Shown here piece after piece: positions 1 through 7,434 of a stretch of DNA of 64,000 nucleotides. The translations under genes and the position numbers were made by a program. The notes under the pieces are model-generated. The model saw only the letters and a list, made by a program, of their open reading frames with translations. It was not told the DNA's origin and searched no databases. Source of the stretch: Allobosea sp. (GTDB taxonomy: Bacteria; Pseudomonadota; Alphaproteobacteria; Rhizobiales; Beijerinckiaceae). Numbering within the stretch: the first letter of the stretch is position 1; each line of letters opens with the position of its first letter. The DNA lies in NCBI RefSeq assembly GCF_017308015.1, contig NZ_JAFKFW010000016.1, positions 1 to 64,000 of the forward strand. The letters are read 5' to 3'.

Positions 1-956
1 ATCAGCGCGGCCCCGAGCCTGCGCCCGCCGGCCTCGGGCGCGACGGCCACGCTCCAGACGGTGAAATCCTCGGGTTCGATATCGAGCACCAGCGCGGCTT
101 CCAGGTCACCACCCTCGCCTTCCGCGAGCCAGACCTCGTGCTCGGCGACGACCTGCGTGTAATCGGCGATCCGCGGGAGAGACGGCACGCCGATGATGCT
201 CTCGTTCGGCGTATAGGCGGCGTTCTTGAGCGCAAGGATCGCCGGGACATCGGCCAGCCCCGCCCGGCGCAGGGTGACCGCGCCGACATGGCCCCCGGTC
301 TGGTTGAAGGCACCGAGCGAGAGCTTCTGCTGCCCCTGCGCGTCGAAATTGGCCGGCGCCAGCCAGCGGCGGAAAGCCTGGGCCCGCACCGGCCACTCGC
401 CGTCGAGGATCGAGAACCAGGCGGTGTCGCGATTGGCGCCCTTGACCACCATGTGCTGGCGGAAGAGGCCCTCATACTGGAAGCCGAAGCGCAGAGCGGC
501 GCGCTTGGAGGGCTCATTCCGGTTGTTGCACTTCCACTCGTAGCGGCGATAGCCGAGCGAGAAGCCGTAATCGCCGACGAGATAGATCGCCTCGGTCGCC
601 GCCCGTGTCCGCTGCATCGCCGGCGAATAGGTGATCCAGCCGACCTCGAACACGCCGTGCTCGGGCCGGATCTCCATGATCCAGAGATGGCCCTTCGCCT
701 TGCCGTCGGCCTTGTCGATCACGGCGAGCGGCACGATGCCGGCTTTCGCCACCATCGAATCGAGCAGCGCGCGATAGGCTTCCTTGTCCTTCGGCGGCGC
801 GGCCGGCAGCCAGTCCCAGACATCGCCACGCCCGACGTCACAGGCCCAGATGTCGTCGATATGCCTGGCGACATCGAGCGGCTCCAGCCGGCAATACTGG
901 CCTTCCAGGACCTTGGCCGGCGGGAAAGGCGGCGCCTTCCAGTCGAGCGTCGTCAT
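1..956 (-). CDS. Tandem GNAT acetyltransferase (C-terminus beyond window)
   Basis: The reading frame from ATG at 956 stays open to the window edge (about 318 codons). Residues about 15-215 form a RimJ/RimL-type GNAT domain: the segment WKCNNRNEPSKRAALRFGF followed by YEGLFRQH is the classic acetyl-CoA-binding and C-terminal part of that family. From about residue 220 a second GNAT domain begins (TLRRAGLADVPAIL), with a motif-A-like stretch SVAVAPEAGGRRLG just before the edge. Each domain would transfer an acetyl group from acetyl-CoA to an amine; the substrate is unknown. The start overlaps the stop of the upstream small gene by ATGA, so translation is probably coupled. The two-domain layout was read from the sequence; the exact end cannot be seen. 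Confidence 0.85.
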   Translation of the reverse strand, partial: MTTLDWKAPPFPPAKVLEGQYCRLEPLDVARHIDDIWACDVGRGDVWDWLPAAPPKDKEAYRALLDSMVAKAGIVPLAVIDKADGKAKGHLWIMEIRPEHGVFEVGWITYSPAMQRTRAATEAIYLVGDYGFSLGYRRYEWKCNNRNEPSKRAALRFGFQYEGLFRQHMVVKGANRDTAWFSILDGEWPVRAQAFRRWLAPANFDAQGQQKLSLGAFNQTGGHVGAVTLRRAGLADVPAILALKNAAYTPNESIIGVPSLPRIADYTQVVAEHEVWLAEGEGGDLEAALVLDIEPEDFTVWSVAVAPEAGGRRLGAAL

Positions 957-1279
957 GATGCTGCCTTCCCCTTCCAGCCGGTGAGATCGTGCCGGATCTC
1001 CCAGTCCGCACCGAGTTCCCTGGCGATGGCATGGGTCAACGCCGCCCCTTCGGCCTCCCAGGCCAACCGCTCGACGGCATCACCGAAATCGGAAGCCGCC
1101 GGCTCGTCCTCGTCATAGATCGCGTCGAAAGCGTCCATCCAGGCTTCGAGACGGTCCGCGAGCTCTTCGGACAGGCCGACATCCTCGGCATCCACGGCCT
1201 TGCGCTTGCCCTTGGCGTCGATCTGCCAGAGACCGCTGAGGCCGAGCCATTCCGGCGCGAGCAGGAGCGTACCAGTCAT
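953..1279 (-). CDS. Small acidic protein of unknown function (108 aa)
   Basis: A 108-residue acidic protein rich in Trp, Asp and Glu, without a signal peptide or membrane segment. I do not recognise a named domain. The central pattern FDAIYDEDEPAASDF, then AWEAEGAAL and ELGADWEI, resembles small uncharacterised proteins with a D-x-D-x-P turn. It is tied by 4-bp ATGA overlaps to the PEP-mutase-like gene upstream and to the tandem GNAT gene downstream, so the three form one translationally coupled unit. That coupling is the main support that it is real. Confidence 0.7.
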   Translation of the reverse strand: MTGTLLLAPEWLGLSGLWQIDAKGKRKAVDAEDVGLSEELADRLEAWMDAFDAIYDEDEPAASDFGDAVERLAWEAEGAALTHAIARELGADWEIRHDLTGWKGKAAS

Positions 1280-2115
1280 GAGCGCTCCGCCAGATCTTTG
1301 GTGAAGAACGGGTTCAGCGGGGCCGAAGCGCCGTTGCCGGCGAAGCCTCTGAAGCTGCCCTCTTCCGCGATCAGGCGCGTCGCCTCGATGAAAGCGGACC
1401 AGGCTGCCCGCGCCAGCGCTCCGCCGATCGAGATGCGCCGCGTCCCGGTCGCCGCGATGTCCGCAACCGACAAACCGAAATCGCCATAGATCAGCGTGTT
1501 CACCGGCTTGCCGCCAGCCGCCTTGACGACGGCTCCGATATCGGCAGGGGTCTTCGGACCGGGCGCATAGAGCACGTCGGCGCCGGCCGCGGCATAGGCC
1601 TCGATCCGCCGCACCGATTCCTTCAGCGCCTCGGGATGGCCCGTCAGAAAGCACTCGGCCCGCGCCGTCAGCACGACGCCCGAGCCGGTCTCGTCGATCG
1701 CCCTGCGCGCCGCCTTGACCCGCTCGACCGCGAGCTCGAAGGGGTAGAGCGGCTCGTCCTGGCGCCCGGTAGCATCCTCGATCGACAAGCCCGCGACGCC
1801 GGTCGCGACGCAGAGCTTGACGTTGGCGGCGACGCCATCGGGCGTATCGGCATAGCCGTTCTCGAAATCGGCATTGACCGGCAGATCAGGCACTGTCTTC
1901 ACGATCTCGGCGATATGGGCCAGCATCATGTCGCGCGGCACGTCCTGGTCGGCACGCCCCTGCGTGAAGGCATAGCCCGCACTGGTCGTCGCCAGCGCCT
2001 TGAAGCCCTGCCCGCGCAGCCAGCGGGCCGAACCGGAATCCCAGGGGTTGGGCATCACGAAGCAGCCGGCCTCGTGCAGCTTGCGGAAGGCTTCGACCTG
2101 AGGGCTCTGCGCCAT
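1276..2115 (-). CDS. Isocitrate lyase/PEP mutase family protein
   Basis: This 279-aa TIM-barrel enzyme belongs to the isocitrate lyase/phosphoenolpyruvate mutase superfamily, which cleaves or forms C-C or C-P bonds in 2-oxo or 2-hydroxy diacids using Mg2+. Visible family features are MPNPWDSGSAR near residue 21, FKALATTSAG near 38, and the metal-site segment VNADFENGYAD near 80. The lyase-type Cys motif KKCGH is absent, so it is not a true isocitrate lyase; oxaloacetate decarboxylase or 2-methylisocitrate lyase-like roles fit better. It heads an ATGA-linked three-gene unit. No Shine-Dalgarno is obvious. Instead an AT-rich operator-like motif lies directly before the start codon. Confidence 0.85.
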   Translation of the reverse strand: MAQSPQVEAFRKLHEAGCFVMPNPWDSGSARWLRGQGFKALATTSAGYAFTQGRADQDVPRDMMLAHIAEIVKTVPDLPVNADFENGYADTPDGVAANVKLCVATGVAGLSIEDATGRQDEPLYPFELAVERVKAARRAIDETGSGVVLTARAECFLTGHPEALKESVRRIEAYAAAGADVLYAPGPKTPADIGAVVKAAGGKPVNTLIYGDFGLSVADIAATGTRRISIGGALARAAWSAFIEATRLIAEEGSFRGFAGNGASAPLNPFFTKDLAERS

Positions 2116-2116
2116 G

Positions 2117-2132
2117 TTTAAATCGTTTCAAA
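2117..2132. promoter_or_regulatory. Operator-like motif TTTAAATCGTTTCAAA
   Basis: This AT-rich motif sits 2 bp upstream of the ATG of the PEP-mutase-like gene. On the gene's strand it reads TTTGAAACGATTTAAA, an imperfect dyad centred on CG, as LacI-family operators often are. The core AAACGATTT recurs at 4336-4344, between the dehydratase and aminotransferase genes. A regulator bound here would cover the ribosome-binding region. The assignment to the LacI family is inference. Confidence 0.4.
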
Positions 2133-2289
2133 TGGAAGCGGAACGAATGACTGCCATAGTGTCGAGGGCGAGGTCATTTGTCAGCCCCGGAGGCCGCGCG
2201 TCGCGCAGCGAACGCCGATGCGCGGGCGGAATGGCGTAAGGCGCAGCGCGGGCGGGGAGCACGGACGGAAGAGCGCCAATGGACGTGTC

Positions 2290-2334
2290 ATCCCGTACGC
2301 GCCGCGACGCGAAGTGCCGCTGCGCGTACGGGAT
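2290..2334. repeat. Perfect 12-bp inverted repeat
   Basis: ATCCCGTACGCG at 2290-2301 is the exact reverse complement of CGCGTACGGGAT at 2323-2334, with a 21-nt loop. There is no T-run after it on either strand. The flanking GTCATCCCG resembles the GTCATTCCCGGG edge of the palindromic element at 5754, so it may be a divergent member of the same dispersed repeat class. It could also act as a bidirectional RNA hairpin protecting the dehydratase mRNA 3' end. Confidence 0.6.
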
Positions 2335-2447
2335 CGTAAGAAGCAAGGGCACCCTTGCCGGGTGGCGGTCCGTGGTCTGCGCCGCGGCATTCACATGCCG
2401 CAGCGCGCACGCACGGGGCAAAACCCTTCTCAAACGCGGCAACCCGC

Positions 2448-4280
2448 TCAGTGGTTGTCGCGCGGAATGCCGAACTTCTTGTGGATCTTCTGGTACTTGA
2501 CCGCCGGCTTGAGGACCATGCCCTCGGAGAGCTCGTCGACGATCTTGCGCTGGATCTCCTGCCAGGGCGTCTGGCTCTTCGGGTACTTGTAGCCGCCCGC
2601 CGCCTTGAACGCCGCCTTGCGCTCGGCCAGTTCCGCATCCGAGATCAGGATGTTGGCCGTGCGCTTCTTGAGGTCGATGCGGACCTTGTCGCCGGTCTTC
2701 AGCAGCGCAAGCCCGCCGCCCGTCGCCGCTTCCGGCGAGGCGTTGAGGATGGAGGGCGAGCCCGAGGTGCCGGACTGGCGCCCGTCGCCGACGCAGGCGA
2801 GCGCCGTGACGCCCTTCTTGATCAGGTAATCCGGCGGCCGCATGTTCACGACCTCGGCCGCGCCCGGATACCCGATCGGGCCGACGCCGCGGATGAACAG
2901 GATGCAGTGCTCGTCGATGGCGAGCGCGGGATCGTCGATGCGGTGGTGGTAATCCTCCGGACCGTCGAAGACGATGGCGCGGCCTTCGAAGGCCATCGGG
3001 TCCTTGGGGTTCTCCAGATAGCGCTTGCGGAATTCCGGCGTGATCACGCTGGTCTTCATGATCGCGGAATCGAACAGGTTGCCGGAGAGGTTGAGGAAAC
3101 CCGACTGCGCCTTCATCGGCTGATCGTAGCTCTTGATCACCTCGCGGGCGATCGAGAAGGCGCCCTTGCAGTTCTCTTCCAGCGTCCGGCCGTTGGCGGT
3201 GATCGCGGGCTTGAGCTTGCCCTTCTCGATCAGCTCCGCGATCACGGCGGGCAGGCCGCCGGCGCGGTAATAGTCCTCGCCGAGATATTCGCCGGCCGGC
3301 TGCAGGTTCACCAGCAGCGGGATGTCGTAGCCGATCTTGGTCCAGTCCTCGTTGTCGAGCTTGACGCCGATATGCTTGGCGATGGCGTTGACATGGACCG
3401 GTGCATTGGTCGAGCCGCCGATCGCCGAGTTGATGACGATGGTGTTCTCGAACGCCTCGCGCGTCAGGATCTTCGAGGGGATCAGGTTCTCCCAGACCAT
3501 CTCGACGATACGCTTGCCGGTGAGATAGGCCATCTCGTAGCGGTCGCGATAGGGCGCGGGGATCGCGGCCGCGCCGGGCAGCGTCATGCCCATCGCCTCG
3601 GCCAGCGAGTTCATCGTCGAGGCGGTGCCCATCGTGTTGCAATGGCCGGCCGAAGGGGCCGACGAAGCGACGAGATCGACGAAGCCCTTATAATCGATCT
3701 CGCCGGCGGCCATCATCTGGCGGGCCTTCCAGACGATCGTGCCGGAGCCCGTGCGCTCGCCGCGGAAGGAGCCGTTCAGCATCGGCCCGCCCGGCAGCGC
3801 GATTGCCGGAATGTCGACCGTCGCCGCAGCCATGATCTGGGCCGGCGTGGTCTTGTCGCAGCCCGTCGTCAGAACGACGCCGTCCAACGGATAGCCGTAG
3901 AGGATCTCGACCAGCGAGAGATATTGCAGGTTGCGGTCGAGCGCCGCGGTCGGCCGCTTGCAGGTTTCCTGGATCGGATGGATCGGGAACTCGAAGGGCA
4001 CGCCGCCCATCTCGCGGATACCGTCGCGAACGCGCGCGGCCAGCTCGATATGATGGCGGTTGCATGGCGCGATATCGGAGCCCGTCTGGGCGATGCCGAT
4101 GATCGGCCGGCCCGATTGCAGCTCTTCCCGCGACAGGCCGTAATTCATGGTGCGCTCGATATAGAGCGCCGTCATGTCGGCGTTATCGGGATTGTCGAAC
4201 CACGCTTTCGAGCGCAGTTGCTCGGGCTTGATGCGCCGAACCGGCTTCTTGCCGGGGGTCTTGCCGGGTGCCTTGGCCAT
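2448..4280 (-). CDS. IlvD/Edd family sugar-acid dehydratase
   Basis: A 610-aa Fe-S dehydratase of the IlvD/Edd family, which removes water from 2,3-dihydroxy acids to give 2-oxo-3-deoxy acids. The three cluster-binding Cys motifs are present: GSDIAPCN (about residue 78), [10 protein letters not shown] (about 147) and [11 protein letters not shown] (about 217). The C-terminal SQTPWQEI and PRDNH are typical of the arabonate/xylonate dehydratase branch rather than the branched-chain amino acid enzyme. I chose ATG 4280 because GAGAGGAAA lies at the right distance upstream; an extension to 4337 lacks this. It is divergent from the aminotransferase and shares a motif-rich 255-bp region with it. Confidence 0.9.
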   Translation of the reverse strand: MAKAPGKTPGKKPVRRIKPEQLRSKAWFDNPDNADMTALYIERTMNYGLSREELQSGRPIIGIAQTGSDIAPCNRHHIELAARVRDGIREMGGVPFEFPIHPIQETCKRPTAALDRNLQYLSLVEILYGYPLDGVVLTTGCDKTTPAQIMAAATVDIPAIALPGGPMLNGSFRGERTGSGTIVWKARQMMAAGEIDYKGFVDLVASSAPSAGHCNTMGTASTMNSLAEAMGMTLPGAAAIPAPYRDRYEMAYLTGKRIVEMVWENLIPSKILTREAFENTIVINSAIGGSTNAPVHVNAIAKHIGVKLDNEDWTKIGYDIPLLVNLQPAGEYLGEDYYRAGGLPAVIAELIEKGKLKPAITANGRTLEENCKGAFSIAREVIKSYDQPMKAQSGFLNLSGNLFDSAIMKTSVITPEFRKRYLENPKDPMAFEGRAIVFDGPEDYHHRIDDPALAIDEHCILFIRGVGPIGYPGAAEVVNMRPPDYLIKKGVTALACVGDGRQSGTSGSPSILNASPEAATGGGLALLKTGDKVRIDLKKRTANILISDAELAERKAAFKAAGGYKYPKSQTPWQEIQRKIVDELSEGMVLKPAVKYQKIHKKFGIPRDNH

Positions 4281-4333
4281 CCGCGTTTCCTCTCGCTCGG
4301 TACGGCGCTGGCGGCCGCTTGCCGATCTCACAT

Positions 4334-4346
4334 TCAAACGATTTGA
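4334..4346. promoter_or_regulatory. Operator-like dyad TCAAACGATTTGA
   Basis: The half-sites TCAAA and TTTGA are perfect complements around a CGA centre, nested inside a wider TCTCA (4325-4329)/TGAGA pair. The site lies 54 bp upstream of the dehydratase start and shares the core AAACGATTT with the motif at 2117-2132. The likely role is co-regulation of the dehydratase and the PEP-mutase-like unit; the regulator identity is inferred only. Confidence 0.45.
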
Positions 4347-4397
4347 GACTAGCCATCATGCCCATCGCCTACGGCTCGGCAAGGCCCATTCTGACTG

Positions 4398-4410
4398 ATA
4401 GTCATACTAT
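4398..4410. promoter_or_regulatory. FadR/GntR-type operator candidate
   Basis: ATAGTCATACTAT has perfect 5-bp half-sites (ATAGT/ACTAT) around CAT. The GTCATAC core read on the other strand is GTATGAC, the pattern bound by many FadR-subfamily GntR regulators. The related sequence GTCATACGAT occurs at 57508-57517, upstream of the fadR-type gene in this window. The site lies between the dehydratase and aminotransferase promoters. Confidence 0.45.
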
Positions 4411-4535
4411 TTAATCATGCTGTATGCAGCATGCAACAATCCTGCGATGCGCCGCCCGCGCTTGCCAGCCGCGCCGCTTTGACGCCAAGACAGGCGAGCC
4501 GGCCGCCACGCCAACGAAGCCCGAGGAAACGCGCC

Positions 4536-5720
4536 ATGACCCTTCACGTCGTCCCCTCCTTCTCCCGCATCGGCGAGGAGAACGCCTTCGCCGTGCTGGC
4601 GCGCGCCACCGAATTGCAGCGCCAGGGCAAGGACATCATCAATCTCGGCATCGGTCAGCCGGATTTCTCGACGCCCGACCATATCGTCGAGGCGGCGGTG
4701 AAGGCTTTGCGCGATGGCCATCACGGCTACACCCCGGCCAACGGCATCCTGCCCTTGCGCGAGGCGGTCGCCGCCGACCTGCACAAGCGCTTCGCGGTCG
4801 ATGTCTCGCCCGAGAGCGTGATGATCGTGCCCGGCGGCAAGGTCACGATGTTCATGGCGATCCTGATGTTCGGCGAACCCGGCGCCGAGATCCTCTATCC
4901 GGACCCCGGTTTCCCGATCTATCGCTCGATGATCGAGTATACCGGCGCGACGCCGATCCCGGTGCCGATCCGCGAGGAGAACGGCTTCGCCTTCTCGGCC
5001 GAGGAGACGCTGGCGCTGATCACGCCGAAGACCCGGCTCCTCATCATCAACTCGCCGGCGAACCCGACCGGCGGCGTCACGCCCAAGGCCGAGATCGACA
5101 AGCTCGTCGCCGGTCTCGCGAATTTCCCCGATGTCGCGGTGATGTCGGACGAGATCTACGACCAGATGGTCTATGACGGCGAGAAGCATGTCTGCCTTCT
5201 CAGCTACCCCGAGATCCGCGACCGGCTGATCCTGCTCAACGGCTGGTCCAAGACCTATGCGATGACCGGCTGGCGGCTCGGCTACTCGGTCTGGCCGAAG
5301 CCCTTGCTCGACAACGCCCGCAAGCTCGCGGTGAACTCGCATTCCTGCGTCAATGCCCCTGCGCAATGGGCAGGGCTCGCCGCGCTGACCGGCTCGCAGG
5401 ACGCGGTCCATATGATGCTGGCGGAATTCGACCGGCGCCGGAAGGCTGTGGTCAAGGGCCTGAACGGCCTTCCCGGCGTCTCCTGCATCGAGCCCAGGGG
5501 CGCGTTCTACGCTTTCCCGAATGTCTCGCAGACCGGCTGGAAAGCGAAGAAGCTGGCCTCCGCCCTGCTGGAGGAAACCGGCGTCGCCACAATCGGCGGC
5601 CCCGATTTCGGCGTTCATGGCGAGGGCTATATCCGCCTCTCCTATGCCAACTCGCTGGAGAACATCGAGAAGGCGCTGGAGCGGATGAAGACCTTCCTCA
5701 GCACCGCGAAGGCGGCGTGA
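4536..5720 (+). CDS. Class I PLP-dependent aminotransferase
   Basis: A 394-aa fold-type I aminotransferase of the aspartate/aromatic/alanine group, swapping an amino group between an amino acid and a 2-oxo acid through PLP. The motif NGWSKTYAMTGWRLGY places the Schiff-base lysine at K239; INSPANPTGG (171-180) and SDEIYDQ (204-210) contact the cofactor, and an Arg in YIRLSYA near the end binds the substrate carboxylate. The start ATG 4536 follows GAGGAAAC with good spacing; an upstream extension to 4431 is proline/arginine-rich and unlikely. It is divergent from the IlvD-type dehydratase, so it may serve the same pathway. The exact substrate cannot be read. Confidence 0.92.
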   Translation: MTLHVVPSFSRIGEENAFAVLARATELQRQGKDIINLGIGQPDFSTPDHIVEAAVKALRDGHHGYTPANGILPLREAVAADLHKRFAVDVSPESVMIVPGGKVTMFMAILMFGEPGAEILYPDPGFPIYRSMIEYTGATPIPVPIREENGFAFSAEETLALITPKTRLLIINSPANPTGGVTPKAEIDKLVAGLANFPDVAVMSDEIYDQMVYDGEKHVCLLSYPEIRDRLILLNGWSKTYAMTGWRLGYSVWPKPLLDNARKLAVNSHSCVNAPAQWAGLAALTGSQDAVHMMLAEFDRRRKAVVKGLNGLPGVSCIEPRGAFYAFPNVSQTGWKAKKLASALLEETGVATIGGPDFGVHGEGYIRLSYANSLENIEKALERMKTFLSTAKAA

Positions 5721-5753
5721 GCGCGCGCACCACATTCACGGCCCACGCGGGGC

Positions 5754-5797
5754 GTCATTCCCGGGCGAGGCGCGGCTTCGACCCGGGAAGCTTATGA
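5754..5797. repeat. Dispersed palindromic repeat, copy 1
   Basis: TTCCCGGG (5758-5765) pairs perfectly with CCCGGGAA (5782-5789) around a 16-nt loop, within GTCATTCCCGGGCGAGGCG. The arrangement (GTCATTC, C/T-CGGGC-G-A-G, then GACCCGGGAA) matches the palindrome at 7328 with the same loop length. It lies between the convergent aminotransferase and DUF3108 genes, a usual position for such elements, and may also serve as a bidirectional mRNA 3' hairpin. Confidence 0.65.
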
Positions 5798-5871
5798 CCG
5801 AAAAGCAGATGGCAAAGAGACGCCGGCTTCCAGGATGCCGCGGTCAAGCCCGAGCCTGACCGCCTTGAGGC

Positions 5872-6681
5872 TCAGTTCCGCGCGCTGGCGGTCACGCCGG
5901 GATCGACCTTGAAGCTCGCGGCCTCGATGACCGCCGTGCCGATCATCGTCTTCACGGAGATGCGCACCGGCACCATGACATCGGTGCCGGCGATCGGCGC
6001 GAGCCAGGTCGTGATGTCCCGATTCTCCGCCATGAACTTGGTGCTGGGCCGAAGCGCCCGGTGGCCGGCGATCGGCACGAAGCGCGCCTGGCAGATCGAG
6101 ACCGGGCCGCTGTAGCCCTCGAGCTTGACGTTGCGCGTGCCGGCACTCGTGAGCTTGATGTCATAGCGCGCTGCGCCGTCGAAGATCGGCAGCGTGCGGT
6201 TGCAGGCGCTGTCCCTGCCCTTGCCGTTGACCGGCATCAGGAAGGCGCTGAGCGGATCGACGATATTGCGCTTGTGGCTGTCGTTGAGCGGTACGCGATC
6301 GGGCTTCTCGTCGATCGGCGGCTCGATATCGATGCCCGCGACACTGCCCTCGGCCAGCGCCATGCGTACGGTCCGGCTCTCGCTGGAATTGGCGGAGCTG
6401 ACGGCAAAAGTCTTCGGCGCCAGCCTGCCGCCGACGAGCCCCCCCGTCGCCGCGCCCGAGCCGCGCCCGCCGGTAACGCTCCCGGCGATTCCCGTGAGCT
6501 TCGCGGTCATGTCGAGCTTGTAGCCCGAATTGTCGATTCCACCGCTCAGGCTCGCCGTACCCAGGGTGATTCCCAGGAGCGAGACATCGTAGCGCGCGTC
6601 GAGCGAGGCCGCACTGGCCCCCGCGCCCAGACCGGCGGCGAGGACGAAGCCTGCGAGGGACGATGCGACGGCGGATTTCAT
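5872..6681 (-). CDS. DUF3108 domain-containing exported protein
   Basis: A 269-aa protein with an N-terminal signal peptide (hydrophobic core ending in GASA-A near residue 24), then a lipocalin-like beta-rich DUF3108 domain. Recognisable family segments are DARYDVSLLGITLGTASL and the later DPLSAFLMP and PIFDGAARYDI. Family members are periplasmic proteins of unknown function. Two cysteines (in RDSACNR and SICQAR) could form a disulfide. It stands alone, divergent from rpmB. Confidence 0.85.
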   Translation of the reverse strand: MKSAVASSLAGFVLAAGLGAGASAASLDARYDVSLLGITLGTASLSGGIDNSGYKLDMTAKLTGIAGSVTGGRGSGAATGGLVGGRLAPKTFAVSSANSSESRTVRMALAEGSVAGIDIEPPIDEKPDRVPLNDSHKRNIVDPLSAFLMPVNGKGRDSACNRTLPIFDGAARYDIKLTSAGTRNVKLEGYSGPVSICQARFVPIAGHRALRPSTKFMAENRDITTWLAPIAGTDVMVPVRISVKTMIGTAVIEAASFKVDPGVTASARN

Positions 6682-6847
6682 CCATTGCCTCCGGAACGGC
6701 GCGATTCTGCGCTGAATGCACTCTGAATCGGCCCGAATCGTGACCGGCTCCGCCCCACGGCGAAGCGACGGCCGGTTGAAGCATCGGACCCCGATCTTTA
6801 CACCCCGTTAACGCTGAAGGCCATGTGAACGGCGAACCGAGTTTTCC

Positions 6848-6876
6848 TTGACGCAAGCCGCAGCCTTGGCTATGGA
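6848..6876 (+). promoter_or_regulatory. Sigma-70-type promoter of rpmB
   Basis: TTGACG at 6848-6853 and TATGGA at 6871-6876 are separated by exactly 17 bp. Transcription would begin near 6883, giving a leader of about 87 nt before the rpmB start that contains the hairpin at 6907-6934. Confidence 0.6.
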
Positions 6877-6906
6877 ACCGCGACTTCAATTTGACTTCCG
6901 GTGCTC

Positions 6907-6934
6907 GCCGGCACGTCACGTGTCGGTTTTTTTT
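6907..6934 (+). terminator. Intrinsic-terminator-like hairpin in rpmB leader
   Basis: CCGGCACG (6908-6915) pairs with CGTGTCGG (6919-6926) through eight pairs including one G-U, with a TCA loop, followed at once by eight T residues (6927-6934). This has the form of a rho-independent terminator, yet it lies between the rpmB promoter and the rpmB start. It could attenuate rpmB transcription, or end an upstream short transcript. Confidence 0.65.
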
Positions 6935-6969
6935 GTTTGAGCGCCCCCGGGAACGTAAGGAACGATATC

Positions 6970-7257
6970 ATGGCCCGCCGTTGCGAACTGACCGGGAAAG
7001 CCACCCAGACCGGCCACCTCGTCAGCCACTCGAACCGCAAGACGAAGACCGTCTTCCGCCCGAACCTCGTGAACGTCACGCTGCAGTCGGACGCGCTCGG
7101 CCGTTCGGTGCGCCTGCGCGTTTCGGCCAACGCCCTGCGTTCGGTCGAACATCGCGGCGGCCTCGATGCCTTCCTGCTCAAGGCTCCGGCCGGCGACCTC
7201 TCGAGCGGCGCTGCTTCGCTGAAGCGCGACCTCGAGAAGAAGCTCGCCGCCAACTGA
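6970..7257 (+). CDS. rpmB: 50S ribosomal protein L28 (bL28)
   Basis: A 95-aa basic protein beginning [10 protein letters not shown], with [14 protein letters not shown] near residue 21 and [20 protein letters not shown] in the second half; these are diagnostic of alphaproteobacterial bL28, a structural protein of the large ribosomal subunit. The start at 6970 follows TAAGGA. It is a single-gene unit with its own promoter, leader hairpin and strong terminator. Confidence 0.98.
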   Translation: MARRCELTGKATQTGHLVSHSNRKTKTVFRPNLVNVTLQSDALGRSVRLRVSANALRSVEHRGGLDAFLLKAPAGDLSSGAASLKRDLEKKLAAN

Positions 7258-7283
7258 GCGGTTCGCCCTCTCGGGTTTGAAGG

Positions 7284-7307
7284 AAGCGGCCGCAAGGCCG
7301 CTTTTTT
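7284..7307 (+). terminator. Intrinsic terminator after rpmB
   Basis: AAGCGGCC (7284-7291) and GGCCGCTT (7296-7303) form a perfect 8-bp stem with a GCAA tetraloop; the T-run extends to 7307. It starts 27 bp after the rpmB stop codon. Confidence 0.9.
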
Positions 7308-7327
7308 CGTTTGGGGCCATACCAGCC

Positions 7328-7429
7328 GTCATTCTCGGGCGAAGCAAAGCGCAGACCCGAGAATATCCCGACAAGGGAAGGTCCGGCGCCTGCTGGTCGT
7401 GAGATGCTCGGGGCAAGCCCGACCATGAT
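7328..7429. repeat. Dispersed palindromic repeat, copy 2 (composite)
   Basis: ATTCTCGGG (7331-7339) pairs perfectly with CCCGAGAAT (7356-7364) around a 16-nt loop. A second, smaller palindrome follows: TCGGG (7408-7412) with CCCGA (7418-7422). The first half matches the element at 5754 in design and loop length. The whole element fills the space between the rpmB terminator and the end of the convergent phytase-like gene. It looks like a genome-wide intergenic repeat family of Hyphomicrobiales. Confidence 0.65.
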
Positions 7430-7434
7430 GCCGC

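Larger units (their letters stand above)
2116..2447. other. Intergenic region with hairpins, no gene seen
   Basis: These 332 bases lie between the start of the PEP-mutase-like gene and the end of the dehydratase gene, both on the minus strand. I see no credible coding frame. The region holds the operator-like motif at its left end, a 12-bp perfect inverted repeat (2290-2334) and a second 7-bp hairpin (GCAAGGG at 2343-2349 pairing with CCCTTGC at 2352-2358). It is probably the 3' end of the dehydratase transcript plus the promoter of the next unit. Confidence 0.6.

Noticed and set aside
2355-4346. Long plus-strand frame opposite the dehydratase gene
   Set aside because: It is a shadow in GC-rich DNA. 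The minus strand shows an intact IlvD/Edd protein with all cluster cysteines, while the plus frame matches no family.
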